Origin: Sediminispirochaeta sp. | Lineage (GTDB): Bacteria > Spirochaetota > Spirochaetia > DSM-16054 > Sediminispirochaetaceae | Direction: 5' to 3' | DNA length: 13,138 bases | Assembly (NCBI GenBank): GCA_011046055.1 | Contig: DSBN01000262.1 | Location: forward strand, 1-13,138 | In this document: positions 5,393 to 12,863 of the stretch, one piece after another | Layout of the letters: each line of letters opens with the position of its first letter | Numbering within the stretch: the stretch's first letter is position 1 | Made by a program: the position numbers and the translations under genes | The notes under the pieces: model-generated | The model's input: the letters and a program-made list of their open reading frames with translations, nothing else | Databases searched by the model: none | Told to the model about the DNA's origin: nothing

Positions 5393-6382
5393 ATGGGCAA
5401 AAGCGAACGTTTGATGCAACTGGAGCTTCTCCTGCTGTCCCACCCGGAAGGACTACGACGGGCCGAAATCGCCCGACGGCTCAGTGTGCACCGATCCACC
5501 GTCGGTCGATACATCGATGAGCTTAAGCAGAAGGTCGATCTCTGGGAAGACGAGTACACCATCGGCATCTCCCAGGACGAGTCGATGAAGATGATGAAGC
5601 TCAGTGTCTACGAGTCGCTGGCCTTCCACCTGTCCGCCGAGCTGCTGGCCAAGTACACCGAATATCACAATCCACACATGTCCTCGGGGCTGCGAAAGCT
5701 GGCGGAAAATCTTCGAACCTACGCCCCCACGATGAGTGAGAATATCAACGCCGTGGCCGAGTCGATCGAGCTGGGCTCCAAAAAGCAGGACCCCGACTAC
5801 ATACGGGTCCTGGAAACTATCACCGACTCCTGGGTTTCCGGGAAGATGGTCCGGATATGGCACCTGGACGAAGAAAGCGGTCGGGTAGAGGAGACCGAGT
5901 TTGCCCCCTATTTCATTGGTTTCAGCGAGCAGCAGAACGGGCGGCGACCGATCAGCGTCACCGGCCGGCTGCGTCACACCACCGATATCCAGACGATCGA
6001 GATATCCAACGTAAAGGACGCCGAGATCATTGACCAGACCTACACGATCCCCGACAACCTCCGTGCCTTCAACGTGGGACGTTTCGGCGAGCAGATCGAG
6101 AGCAAGGACCTGATTCCCCTCAAAATCCGGATCAAAGAGAAGTCCGTTCTGAACGTCCTCAGCTACCTTTTTCACCGGAACCTGGACTTGAGCGAGCCCG
6201 ACGAGCGGGGCTGGATGATCTGCAAGGTGGATGTGGAACACTCGATCGAACTCTTTTTGCGGCTGGTCCAGTGTGGAACTGCGGTGGAAGTTCTGGAACC
6301 GGAGAGTTATCGAAGGTATTTTCAAAAAGAGATCAGCAGCATCGCGGCGCTCTACGGCTGTACTGGTAATACCGATAGGTGA
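5393..6382 (+). CDS. HTH/WYL-domain transcriptional regulator
   Basis: A 329-residue cytoplasmic DNA-binding protein. Residues 4-45 form a winged HTH of the HTH_11/DeoR-like type, with GLRRAEIARRL (20-30) and SVHRSTVGRYIDEL (31-44) as the recognition part. A helical linker (about 65-130) follows. The WYL-like sensor module lies around 148-225: RIWHLDE, then APYFIGFSEQ (171-180) and IQTIEISNVKDAEIIDQTY. The central W-Y-L residues are not literally conserved, so this is a divergent member. The C-terminal part (about 240-312) fits the WYL C-terminal extension, ending in VEVLEPESYRRYFQKEI. WYL proteins usually respond to nucleic-acid or nucleotide-like ligands. The target here is unknown; nearby candidates are the oxygen-defence genes downstream. 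ATG 5393 starts just before the HTH. ATG 5414 (Met8) is an alternative. Confidence 0.85.
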   Translation: MGKSERLMQLELLLLSHPEGLRRAEIARRLSVHRSTVGRYIDELKQKVDLWEDEYTIGISQDESMKMMKLSVYESLAFHLSAELLAKYTEYHNPHMSSGLRKLAENLRTYAPTMSENINAVAESIELGSKKQDPDYIRVLETITDSWVSGKMVRIWHLDEESGRVEETEFAPYFIGFSEQQNGRRPISVTGRLRHTTDIQTIEISNVKDAEIIDQTYTIPDNLRAFNVGRFGEQIESKDLIPLKIRIKEKSVLNVLSYLFHRNLDLSEPDERGWMICKVDVEHSIELFLRLVQCGTAVEVLEPESYRRYFQKEISSIAALYGCTGNTDR

Positions 6383-6421
6383 ACAGCGCGACTGAGCATT
6401 TAAAAAAACTGAAGGATAAAC

Positions 6422-6450
6422 TTGATTTTACCAGAGTGATCAATTAGGAT
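6422..6450 (+). promoter_or_regulatory. Candidate promoter of the rubrerythrin operon
   Basis: The AT-rich gap 6383-6538 contains TTGATT (6422-6427) and TAGGAT (6445-6450) with a 17-base spacer. A second -10-like TAAAAT lies at 6462-6467 without a good -35. The near-palindrome TTGCT-CA-AGCAA (6467-6478) follows and could be an operator. I see no clear PerR or Fur box. Confidence 0.35.
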
Positions 6451-6538
6451 TTTCTTGTAGATAAAATTGCTCAAGCAAAGAAAGGCTGTGTATGCAGCTT
6501 TGAATAATCAATACATTACAATAGAAAAGGAGACGAAC

Positions 6539-7114
6539 ATGAAGAATTTGAAAGGGACACGGACTGAGAAAAACCTCCTGGCCGCCTTTGCCGGAGAGTC
6601 TCAGGCGAGGAACCGCTACACATATTACAGCTCAGTGGCCAAAAAAGAGGGATATGTCCAGATCGCCAAAGTATTCGATGAGACCGCCGATCAAGAGAAG
6701 GAGCACGCCAAGCGGCTGTTCAAGTTTCTCCAGGGTGGTGAAGTGGAGATTCAAGCTGCCTTTCCCGCCGGAGTGATCGGTACCACCGCGGAGAATCTCA
6801 AGGAAGCCGCTGAAGGTGAAAATTACGAATGGACCGATATGTACCCCTCTTTCGCCGCTAAGGCTCGCGAGGAGGGCTTCACCGAGATCGCGGCGGTTTT
6901 CGACGCGATTGCGGTGGCGGAGAAGCAGCACGAGAAGCGCTACAACGATTTTCGTGCCAATATCGAAGGCGGACGGGTTTTTAAACGAGAAGAGAAGGTG
7001 ACCTGGCGCTGCATAAACTGCGGCTACCTCTACGAAGGCACCGAACCACCCGCCAAGTGTCCCGCCTGTGCCCATCCCCAGAGCTACTTTGAGCTCTTGG
7101 GTGAGAATTGGTAA
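6539..7114 (+). CDS. rbr: Rubrerythrin
   Basis: A 191-residue non-haem iron peroxidase that reduces hydrogen peroxide to water in the cytoplasm, protecting anaerobes. The N-terminal ferritin-like four-helix domain carries the diiron ligands Glu20, Glu53, His56, Glu94, Glu97, Glu128 and His131. The C-terminal rubredoxin-like domain has Cys158, Cys161, Cys174 and Cys177 for one Fe(SCys)4 site. Length and spacing match the classical Desulfovibrio protein. I start at ATG 6539 because AAAAGGAG lies 6 bases upstream and the protein then begins with the conserved MKNLKGT-TEKNLL. The same frame extends to 6467 without a ribosome site. Desulfoferrodoxin follows after 25 bases, implying one operon. Confidence 0.97.
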   Translation: MKNLKGTRTEKNLLAAFAGESQARNRYTYYSSVAKKEGYVQIAKVFDETADQEKEHAKRLFKFLQGGEVEIQAAFPAGVIGTTAENLKEAAEGENYEWTDMYPSFAAKAREEGFTEIAAVFDAIAVAEKQHEKRYNDFRANIEGGRVFKREEKVTWRCINCGYLYEGTEPPAKCPACAHPQSYFELLGENW

Positions 7115-7139
7115 AACGTATCTCTAAGGAGGAGAAACT

Positions 7140-7526
7140 ATGGCTGAATTTCAAGGTATCTACAAGTGTGAGATCTGCGGCAACATCGTGGAGGTCACAC
7201 ACTCCGGAGCGGGCGACCTGGTCTGCTGCGGAGAGAACATGAAGCTGATGGATGAAAAAACCGCCGATTCGTCCACCGAGAAGCACGTCCCGGTGATAGA
7301 GAAGACCGCCGACGGCTACAAGGTGACCGTGGGAAGTACGCTGCACCCGATGGAGGAGAAGCACTACATCGAGTGGATCGAGTTGCTGGCCGATGGAAAG
7401 TCCTACCGCCAGTACCTCAAACCGGGCGACCAGCCGGTGGCGGAGTTCTGCGTGAAGGCCTTCAAGGTCAGCGCTCGGGAGTACTGCAACGTGCACGGCT
7501 TGTGGAGAAGTGAGGCGGAGAAGTGA
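7140..7526 (+). CDS. dfx: Desulfoferrodoxin (two-iron superoxide reductase)
   Basis: A 128-residue enzyme that reduces superoxide to hydrogen peroxide without releasing oxygen; rubrerythrin can then remove the peroxide. The N-terminal desulforedoxin domain has Cys10, Cys13, Cys29 and Cys30 (center I). The catalytic center II ligands are all present: His49, His69, His75, His119 and Cys116. The EKH motif (47-49) supplies the catalytic lysine Lys48. This is the full two-iron form, not the one-iron neelaredoxin. A strong SD AAGGAGGAG (7126-7134) precedes the start. The gene lies between rubrerythrin and rubredoxin, its likely electron source. Confidence 0.97.
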   Translation: MAEFQGIYKCEICGNIVEVTHSGAGDLVCCGENMKLMDEKTADSSTEKHVPVIEKTADGYKVTVGSTLHPMEEKHYIEWIELLADGKSYRQYLKPGDQPVAEFCVKAFKVSAREYCNVHGLWRSEAEK

Positions 7527-7564
7527 GGCGTAAAATCAGTGTCCTTTCGTCTCGGTAGGAGGCG

Positions 7565-7573
7565 TGCTACAAT
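7565..7573 (+). promoter_or_regulatory. Extended -10 promoter of the rubredoxin gene
   Basis: TGC followed directly by TACAAT (7568-7573) is an extended -10 element. The -35 position (TTTCGT, 7545-7550) is weak, as is common for this type. It would start a message about 17 bases before the rubredoxin ATG at 7597, so rubredoxin may be made alone as well as from the upstream operon. Confidence 0.4.
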
Positions 7574-7596
7574 AGTGACTAATTAAGGAGTGAAAA

Positions 7597-7758
7597 ATGC
7601 AAAAGTACGTATGCAATGTCTGTGGTTATATCTACGATCCGGAAGAGGGTGATCCCGACAACGGAGTTGATCCGGGCACATCTTTCGATGACCTGCCCGA
7701 CGATTGGGTCTGCCCGCTGTGCGGGGCGTCTAAGGACGAGTTTTCACCCGCCGATTGA
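7597..7758 (+). CDS. Rubredoxin
   Basis: A 53-residue one-iron electron carrier. It has the two knuckles C6-x2-C9-G-Y and C39-P-L-C42-G, the YDPEEGDP segment, and DLPDDWVCP before the second knuckle, all diagnostic of rubredoxin. The SD AAGGAG (7585-7590) is 6 bases before the ATG. The gene lies 70 bases after desulfoferrodoxin and is closed by the terminator at 7781. Its probable job is to pass electrons to superoxide reductase and rubrerythrin; this is known from related anaerobes and inferred here. It is short enough to be missed by size-limited gene calling. Confidence 0.96.
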   Translation: MQKYVCNVCGYIYDPEEGDPDNGVDPGTSFDDLPDDWVCPLCGASKDEFSPAD

Positions 7759-7780
7759 TTTTATTTCTCGACAATTTTTC

Positions 7781-7816
7781 AAAGCGCCCCCAGGGAAGAC
7801 CAGGGGGCGCTTTTTT
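7781..7816 (+). terminator. Intrinsic terminator after rubredoxin
   Basis: AAAGCGCCCCC (7781-7791) pairs perfectly with GGGGGCGCTTT (7803-7813) around an 11-base loop, and the stem ends in TTTTTT (7811-7816). This is a strong Rho-independent terminator for the plus strand, 22 bases after the rubredoxin stop. The convergent methionine synthase gene ends at 7865, so the same stem may also slow minus-strand transcription, although its T-run there is poor. Confidence 0.93.
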
Positions 7817-7822
7817 GTGGGA

Positions 7823-7837
7823 CGCCCGGTACGGGCG
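7823..7837. repeat. Short GC hairpin between converging genes
   Basis: CGCCCG (7823-7828), loop GTA, CGGGCG (7832-7837). It lies 28 bases past the methionine synthase stop on the minus strand. No U-run follows on that strand, so it could stabilise the 3' end but is not a convincing terminator alone. Confidence 0.4.
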
Positions 7838-7864
7838 GGCCGCCTATCGCTTTTCCAAGTTGGG

Positions 7865-10800
7865 CTACAGGGAAAAGTACTCGGCCTCCGGGTGAAAGCT
7901 GACGAAGGCGGAGGTGGAGAACTCCGGGATCATCTGGCCGCTTTCGGTGAACTGGATCCCCAACTGCTCGGCGGAGAGAAGCCCGCCGATGACTCTGCCC
8001 ATATCCAAATCGGGGCAGCAGGGGTAGCCAAAGGAGTAGCGGGTACCGTGGCGGCCCTGAGCGCCGCGGTACAGCTCCTCCTCGGCCAGTTCCTGGACGT
8101 AGTCGGCCAGCACCTCCGTCATCTCCACCGCCAGGCCGTGGAGGTGCAGGTAGTCGCGGTATTGGTCCTCGTGGAACAGACGCTGTATCTCTTCGACGAC
8201 GGTCGACCCGAGGCTCACTATCTGAAGCAGGGTCAGGTCTCTCTTATGAGCTCCTTCCGGCAAGAAGTAGTCGGCCACGCTGCGGTAGGGAGGCTTCCGC
8301 TGCCGGGCAAAGTCCAGGCTGACCAGCTCCTGCTGCCGGTCCGGGTCGATGAGCACCAGCGCATCGTTCCGGGCGAAGCAGGGAAAAAAACGGTAGGCGT
8401 AGACCGCGTCGATGATCTTCGCCTCCAGAACCCACTCCTTCAGCCTTTCAAAGGCCGGCCGTATCTGCCGTTGCTCCAGCTCCAGGTACTCCTCCTCCGA
8501 GGACGCTCCCTTGCGGTAGCCCCACCGTCCGCGAAACAGTCGGGAGCCGTGTATCCGGTCGAGGATTTCCGCGGGGTCGATGGATCGAACCATCCGCAGG
8601 TTTAAATCCGCCGGTTGGGGAACCGAGTCTATGGACAAGGAGACTCGGCTCGGGGCGTTTGAATTACTGAACGTCGGGCTTGAAGCGATCGCTTCAGGCG
8701 CCTGGGACTCTTTGGGACTCCGCGTCGTTTTTGGTTCCAACGAGGCGGGGGACGGGCCTTGGGCTTCTATCTCGGAGAGAGCCCGCAGAGCGTCGAAGGC
8801 GTCGCGACAGTAGTAGACCGGTGCATCGAACAGCGGGGCGCACTGCTGCTCCACAAACTCTTTGGTCAGGGCCGCTCCACCGAGAAGGACGGGGGTCTTC
8901 AAGCCGCGGGCCTGCAGCTCGCGGATGTTGTTTCGCATCACCACCGTCGATTTGACCAGAAGCCCGCTCATCCCGATGGCATCGGCACCGGTTTTGAGCG
9001 CCTGCTCGATGATCGTCTCTACGTCGACCTTGATGCCCAGGTTTTGTACCTGGTAGCCGTTGTTCGACAGAATGATGTCTACCAGGTTTTTTCCGATATC
9101 GTGGACGTCTCCCTTGACGGTGGCCAGAATCAATTTTTTGCCGGTGTCGGCCTCTTTTTTTTCCATAAAATTTTCTAAATAGTCTACCGCCTGCTTCATC
9201 ACTTCCGCCGACTGGAGGACGAAGGGGAGCTGGATCTTTCCCTGTCCGAAGAGTTCGCCTATCTCCTTCATCGTCCCGATCAGAACCGTGTCGATGATGT
9301 ATTTCGGCGGGTGGTGCTGGAGCAGATCGTCGATGAGCTCCTCCAGCCCGGCCCGGTTGCCCTCCATCACCGCTTCTCTCAGACTCTCTTCCGGACTCAG
9401 CGATCTCTTCCGGTCGGTGGCGGACTCGTCTTTCTCGGCGGTCAGTCCTTGAAAATGCTCGATATAGGCCATCAGCGGGTCCTGTTGACCCTTGTTGTAA
9501 ATGAGGTCGAGGGCCAGGCTTTTTTCTTTGTCGGGAATCTGAAACATCGGCATGATCTTGCGTACGTTCACGATCGCCATGTCCAAGCCGTGATCGATTG
9601 CTTCGGAGAGAAAGACACTGTTGAGATACTCTCGTGATTGAGCTGCCAAGCCGAAGGAGATGTTGCTGATGCCCATAACGGTGTGTACCCCCGGTAGTTC
9701 CTCCTTGATCCGCCGAAGCGCTTCGAGGCTCGCGGCGCCGGCATCCCGCAGGTTCTGATCTCCGCTGCCGAGGGTGAAGGTCAGCGGGTCGATGATGAGG
9801 TCCGAGGGGCTGAGACCGTGTTCGTCTACCGCCAGCTGCAGCAGGCGTCGGGCGATCCCCATTTTCCTTTCCACCGAGTGGGCCATGCCCTCCTCGTCGA
9901 TGGTCAGCGCGATGATGGCCGCGCCGTAGCGCTTGGCCAGGGAGAAAATCCGCCCCGCTTCCTCGGGGCCGTTTTCCAGGTTCACCGAGTTGATCAAGGC
10001 CCGTCCGCCGATGAGCTTCAGCGCCTCTTCGATGACCTCGGCCCTGGTCGAGTCGATGACCAGGGGCAGGTCGACGGAAGTTCTCAGGCGCCGGATAAAG
10101 GTGGTCATATCCCGTACCTCGTCGCGGCCGGTGTAGGCGAGGCAGATATCCAGGGCGTGGGCGCCGGTTTTTTGCTGTTCCTTGGCCACCGAGAGCATAC
10201 GTTCCCAGTCTTCGGCCAAAAGCTGTTCTCTGAACTTCTTGCTGCCGTTGGTGTTGGCCCGCTCGCCGATGAAAAAGGGCGGCGGCTCTTGGCTGAAATC
10301 TTGGCGGCTGTAGAGGGAACTGAGGGCCGCCCGAGTTTCGAAATCAGCGTTTTGTTCCCGGTTCGGGTGATACGAGGGACGCTCAGCCTTGGTGAGGGTG
10401 TCGAGACGGCGGCGTAGTTCGCCTATATACTCGGCGTTGGTCCCGCAGCAGCCGCCTATAATGTCGACGCCGTACTCGCTGACGAAGGAGGTCAACGTTT
10501 CGGCGTAGTCTTCCGCCTTGAGATCGTAGACCAGCTTACCTTCGCGCTGAGTGGGGAAACCGGCGTTGGGCATAACGAAGACCGGCCCGGGGTACAGCGA
10601 GCAGAGCTCCTGTACGTGGGGGCGCATCTCTTTTGGACCAGTGGCGCAGTTGATCCCCAATACGTCGATGTCCATGGGCAGGAGGCTGGTGACCACCGTC
10701 GAAATATCGCTGCCCACCAGCAGATTGCCGTTGGTCTCCACCGTGACCGAGACCACTATTGGCAGCTCGAGTCCCGCTTCTCGTTGGGCGTCTCTCGCCG

Positions 10801-11317
10801 CCAGAACCGCCGCCTTGATTTGCAGCAGATCTTGAGCCGTTTCCACCAGAAACAGGTCCACCCCGCCGGCTATCAAGCCTCGGGCCTGGCTGAGGTAGGA
10901 AGCGTGAATGGTGTCGAAGTCTACCTGGGCCAGGCTTGGGAGTTTAGTTCCCGGACCCATACTTCCGGCGACGAAACGGGGGGTGGGGGCGGAATTTTTT
11001 TCTTGATATTCGTCTCGTACCCGAGTGCTTAGTTTCGCGGCGGCGCGGTTGAGCTCTACCGTTCTGGATTCGAGGCCGTATTCGGCCAGCACGATCTCAT
11101 TGGCTCCGAAGGTGTTGGTTTCGATGACGTCCGCCCCCGCCTCCAGGTAGGATAGATGGATACCGGCGATCCTGTCGGGGGAACTCAGGTTCAGAAACTC
11201 GTTGCAGCCGGAGTATCCTCCCCACTCATGGTCCTGTATGTCCAGCTTTTGGATCTCCGTACCCATGGCCCCGTCGAAAAGCACCACTTTGCCGTTTAAT
11301 AAATCAAAAAAGTTCAT
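7865..11317 (-). CDS. metH: Cobalamin-dependent methionine synthase
   Basis: A 1150-residue cytoplasmic enzyme moving a methyl group from methyltetrahydrofolate through cobalamin to homocysteine. Domains in order: homocysteine-binding barrel (about 1-305) with zinc ligands Cys224, Cys290 and Cys291 in GINCATGP and GGCCGTN; pterin-binding barrel (about 345-620) with GERANTNGSKKF and IDST; cobalamin cap (about 640-720); cobalamin-binding fold with D737-V-H739-D-I-G742, where His739 is the axial ligand; and an AdoMet-dependent reactivation domain (about 905-1150) with R1093-YSFGYPCCPDL. A linker (851-905) rich in Ser and Pro joins the last two domains and seems longer than usual. Start 11317 is supported by AAGGAG (11325-11330) and by a promoter that lies downstream of the alternative start at 11383. 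All substrate and reactivation modules are present, so it should be fully active. Confidence 0.96.
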   Translation of the reverse strand: MNFFDLLNGKVVLFDGAMGTEIQKLDIQDHEWGGYSGCNEFLNLSSPDRIAGIHLSYLEAGADVIETNTFGANEIVLAEYGLESRTVELNRAAAKLSTRVRDEYQEKNSAPTPRFVAGSMGPGTKLPSLAQVDFDTIHASYLSQARGLIAGGVDLFLVETAQDLLQIKAAVLAARDAQREAGLELPIVVSVTVETNGNLLVGSDISTVVTSLLPMDIDVLGINCATGPKEMRPHVQELCSLYPGPVFVMPNAGFPTQREGKLVYDLKAEDYAETLTSFVSEYGVDIIGGCCGTNAEYIGELRRRLDTLTKAERPSYHPNREQNADFETRAALSSLYSRQDFSQEPPPFFIGERANTNGSKKFREQLLAEDWERMLSVAKEQQKTGAHALDICLAYTGRDEVRDMTTFIRRLRTSVDLPLVIDSTRAEVIEEALKLIGGRALINSVNLENGPEEAGRIFSLAKRYGAAIIALTIDEEGMAHSVERKMGIARRLLQLAVDEHGLSPSDLIIDPLTFTLGSGDQNLRDAGAASLEALRRIKEELPGVHTVMGISNISFGLAAQSREYLNSVFLSEAIDHGLDMAIVNVRKIMPMFQIPDKEKSLALDLIYNKGQQDPLMAYIEHFQGLTAEKDESATDRKRSLSPEESLREAVMEGNRAGLEELIDDLLQHHPPKYIIDTVLIGTMKEIGELFGQGKIQLPFVLQSAEVMKQAVDYLENFMEKKEADTGKKLILATVKGDVHDIGKNLVDIILSNNGYQVQNLGIKVDVETIIEQALKTGADAIGMSGLLVKSTVVMRNNIRELQARGLKTPVLLGGAALTKEFVEQQCAPLFDAPVYYCRDAFDALRALSEIEAQGPSPASLEPKTTRSPKESQAPEAIASSPTFSNSNAPSRVSLSIDSVPQPADLNLRMVRSIDPAEILDRIHGSRLFRGRWGYRKGASSEEEYLELEQRQIRPAFERLKEWVLEAKIIDAVYAYRFFPCFARNDALVLIDPDRQQELVSLDFARQRKPPYRSVADYFLPEGAHKRDLTLLQIVSLGSTVVEEIQRLFHEDQYRDYLHLHGLAVEMTEVLADYVQELAEEELYRGAQGRHGTRYSFGYPCCPDLDMGRVIGGLLSAEQLGIQFTESGQMIPEFSTSAFVSFHPEAEYFSL

Positions 11318-11343
11318 ACCGCCGCTCCTTTTTATAAGAGAAT

Positions 11344-11372
11344 ATAGTATCAAAACTCCGTTTGCATGCCAA
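11344..11372 (-). promoter_or_regulatory. Sigma-70-type promoter of metH
   Basis: On the minus strand TTGGCA (11372-11367) and TACTAT (11349-11344) are separated by 17 bases. Transcription would start near 11337, giving a leader of about 20 bases containing the SD AAGGAG. That leader is too short for a cobalamin or SAM riboswitch. Confidence 0.65.
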
Positions 11373-11477
11373 TTCAGATACACGTAAAGGGCGCGGGTAT
11401 CGATAGAGGAGGCACCGCGTTCGAAAACACGAATTTTGAGCTTCAGACGGGGCGAAAAGCGGGGATTTTTAAATAAA

Positions 11478-11495
11478 TTGCCTTTTTTCTGGCAA
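11478..11495. promoter_or_regulatory. Candidate operator TTGCC-N8-GGCAA
   Basis: TTGCC (11478-11482) and GGCAA (11491-11495) form a dyad around an 8-base T-rich centre. The dyad ends 7 bases before the -35 of the ferredoxin-oxidoreductase operon, an activator-like position. The rest of the metH/vor divergent region (about 11373-11477) shows no gene or clear motif. Confidence 0.35.
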
Positions 11496-11502
11496 AAAAT
11501 CT

Positions 11503-11531
11503 TTGATTTATTTTACTAAACAATGTATAAT
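11503..11531 (+). promoter_or_regulatory. Strong sigma-70-type promoter of the vor operon
   Basis: TTGATT (11503-11508) and a perfect TATAAT (11526-11531) are separated by 17 bases in an AT-rich tract. Transcription should begin near 11538, giving a leader of about 48 bases with GGAGAAGGAGA before the ATG at 11586. It is the best promoter match in the window and suggests high expression. Confidence 0.8.
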
Positions 11532-11585
11532 ATATCAAACCTTGAATATCCTAAAATTATCCTGAAATAGGAGAAGGAGACTGCA

Positions 11586-11801
11586 ATGCCACGAGGAAAG
11601 CCTGAAATCGATACGGAAAAATGTAAAGGTTGTGCTTTGTGCATTCAATCCTGTCCGAAAGACATTCTCCGAATGTCCGACGATTTTAACAAGCAGGGCG
11701 TTCCCTACGCCACCTGTATCGACGATGACGCGTGCATAGCGTGTAAGTTCTGTGCCATCATCTGTCCCGATATGGTAATAAAAATTCTACAATATGCCTA
11801 G
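11586..11801 (+). CDS. 2-oxoacid:ferredoxin oxidoreductase, 4Fe-4S ferredoxin-like subunit
   Basis: A 71-residue protein with two 4Fe-4S binding motifs: Cys13, 16, 19 with Cys23-Pro, and Cys50, 53, 56 with Cys60-Pro. This is the delta (VorC/KorD/PorD-like) subunit that carries electrons from the TPP site to external ferredoxin. An extra cysteine, Cys44, lies outside the motifs. The gene leads the operon and ends 9 bases before vorB, with the SD TAGGAGAG overlapping its stop. A free ferredoxin is possible by sequence alone, but the gene order argues for a subunit. Confidence 0.9.
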   Translation: MPRGKPEIDTEKCKGCALCIQSCPKDILRMSDDFNKQGVPYATCIDDDACIACKFCAIICPDMVIKILQYA

Positions 11802-11810
11802 GAGAGTGGT

Positions 11811-12863
11811 ATGAGTGAAAAAATTTTGATGAAGGGAAACGAGGTGGTCGCCGAGGCGGCGGTTATCGCCGGCTGCCGATATTACTTTGGCTATCCGATC
11901 ACTCCACAAAACGAGGTGCCCGCCTACATGTCCCGACGCCTCCCGGAGGTCGGGGGGACCTTCCTCCAGGCCGAGAGTGAGGTCGCGGCGATCAATATGG
12001 TCTTCGGAGCATCCGCCGGTGGAGCTCGGGTGATGACCTCCTCATCGTCACCGGGAATCAGTTTGAAACAAGAGGGTATCTCCTACCTGTCCGGAGCAAG
12101 GCTGCCGGCGGTAGTGGTGAATATGATGCGCGGCGGACCCGGACTGGGGAACATCGCCGGTGCGCAGGGCGACTACTTCCAGGGTACCCGTGGGGGAGGC
12201 AACGGTGATTACCGCACCGTAGCCCTGGGACCGGCGACGGTCCAGGAGCTGGCGGACCTGACCATCAAGGCCTTCGACATAGCCGACAAGTACCGCGTAG
12301 TGGTGATGATCATGGGTGACGGATTTCTCGGACAGATGGCCGAGGGGGTGAGCCTGCCCTCGCCGAGCGGACTGAAGTTCGAAAAGCCCTGGGCGTTGAC
12401 CGGAGCGAAGAATCGCCAGCCAAATATAGTCGCCTCCTTGAGGTTGAATCCGGAAGACGCGCTGGAGAAGCTCAACTTGGAGTTGGCGGAGACCTACAAA
12501 GAGATCGAAAAGAACGAGACCATGTCCGAGTCCTACATGACCGACGACGCCGACTACCTGCTGGTAGCCTACGGGACCTCTTCTCGAATTTGCCGTTCCG
12601 CCCTTCGCGCCCTTCGTAAGGACGGCGTTAAAGTGGGACTCTTCCGACCGATCTCCCTGTGGCCCTTCCCCAAGGAAGAGCTGCGAAAGGCCGCCTCGAA
12701 GGCCAAAAAGGTACTCGCCGTTGAGATGAGCATGGGCCAAATGGTCGAAGATGTGCAGCTTTCCTTGAACGGTGAGAAGGATGTGGATTTCTACGGTCGT
12801 TCCGCGGGAATGCTGCCGGACATAGACGAAATTATCAGGAGGGTGAAGAGCTATGGAAAGTAA
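11811..12863 (+). CDS. vorB: 2-oxoacid:ferredoxin oxidoreductase alpha subunit, VorB type
   Basis: A 350-residue subunit of the enzyme that oxidatively decarboxylates branched-chain 2-oxoacids (for example 3-methyl-2-oxobutanoate) to acyl-CoA and reduces ferredoxin. Diagnostic stretches are [20 protein letters not shown] (6-25), [15 protein letters not shown] (26-40), [20 protein letters not shown] (53-72), [19 protein letters not shown] (75-93) and [10 protein letters not shown]. The closing domain has [11 protein letters not shown] and [12 protein letters not shown]. The single-chain alpha length and the TSSSSPG/GGPGLG pattern fit VorB better than pyruvate oxidoreductase. A 2-oxoglutarate (Kor) preference cannot be excluded. 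Its last 11 bases overlap the next gene. Confidence 0.93.
   Translation: MSEKILMKGNEVVAEAAVIAGCRYYFGYPITPQNEVPAYMSRRLPEVGGTFLQAESEVAAINMVFGASAGGARVMTSSSSPGISLKQEGISYLSGARLPAVVVNMMRGGPGLGNIAGAQGDYFQGTRGGGNGDYRTVALGPATVQELADLTIKAFDIADKYRVVVMIMGDGFLGQMAEGVSLPSPSGLKFEKPWALTGAKNRQPNIVASLRLNPEDALEKLNLELAETYKEIEKNETMSESYMTDDADYLLVAYGTSSRICRSALRALRKDGVKVGLFRPISLWPFPKEELRKAASKAKKVLAVEMSMGQMVEDVQLSLNGEKDVDFYGRSAGMLPDIDEIIRRVKSYGK

Noticed and set aside
7616..8605. Plus-strand open frame of 329 codons running through rubredoxin, the terminator and the end of metH.
   Set aside because: It crosses a strong terminator and is antisense to a well-supported metH. The true gene at its left end is rubredoxin in another frame.
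11318..11383. N-terminal extension of methionine synthase to an ATG at 11383.
   Set aside because: The metH promoter (11344-11372) lies inside it, and the SD is placed for 11317, where the conserved sequence begins.
11318..11585. Cobalamin or SAM riboswitch upstream of metH.
   Set aside because: The predicted transcript leader is only about 20 bases, and I see no B12-box-like or SAM-box-like structure.
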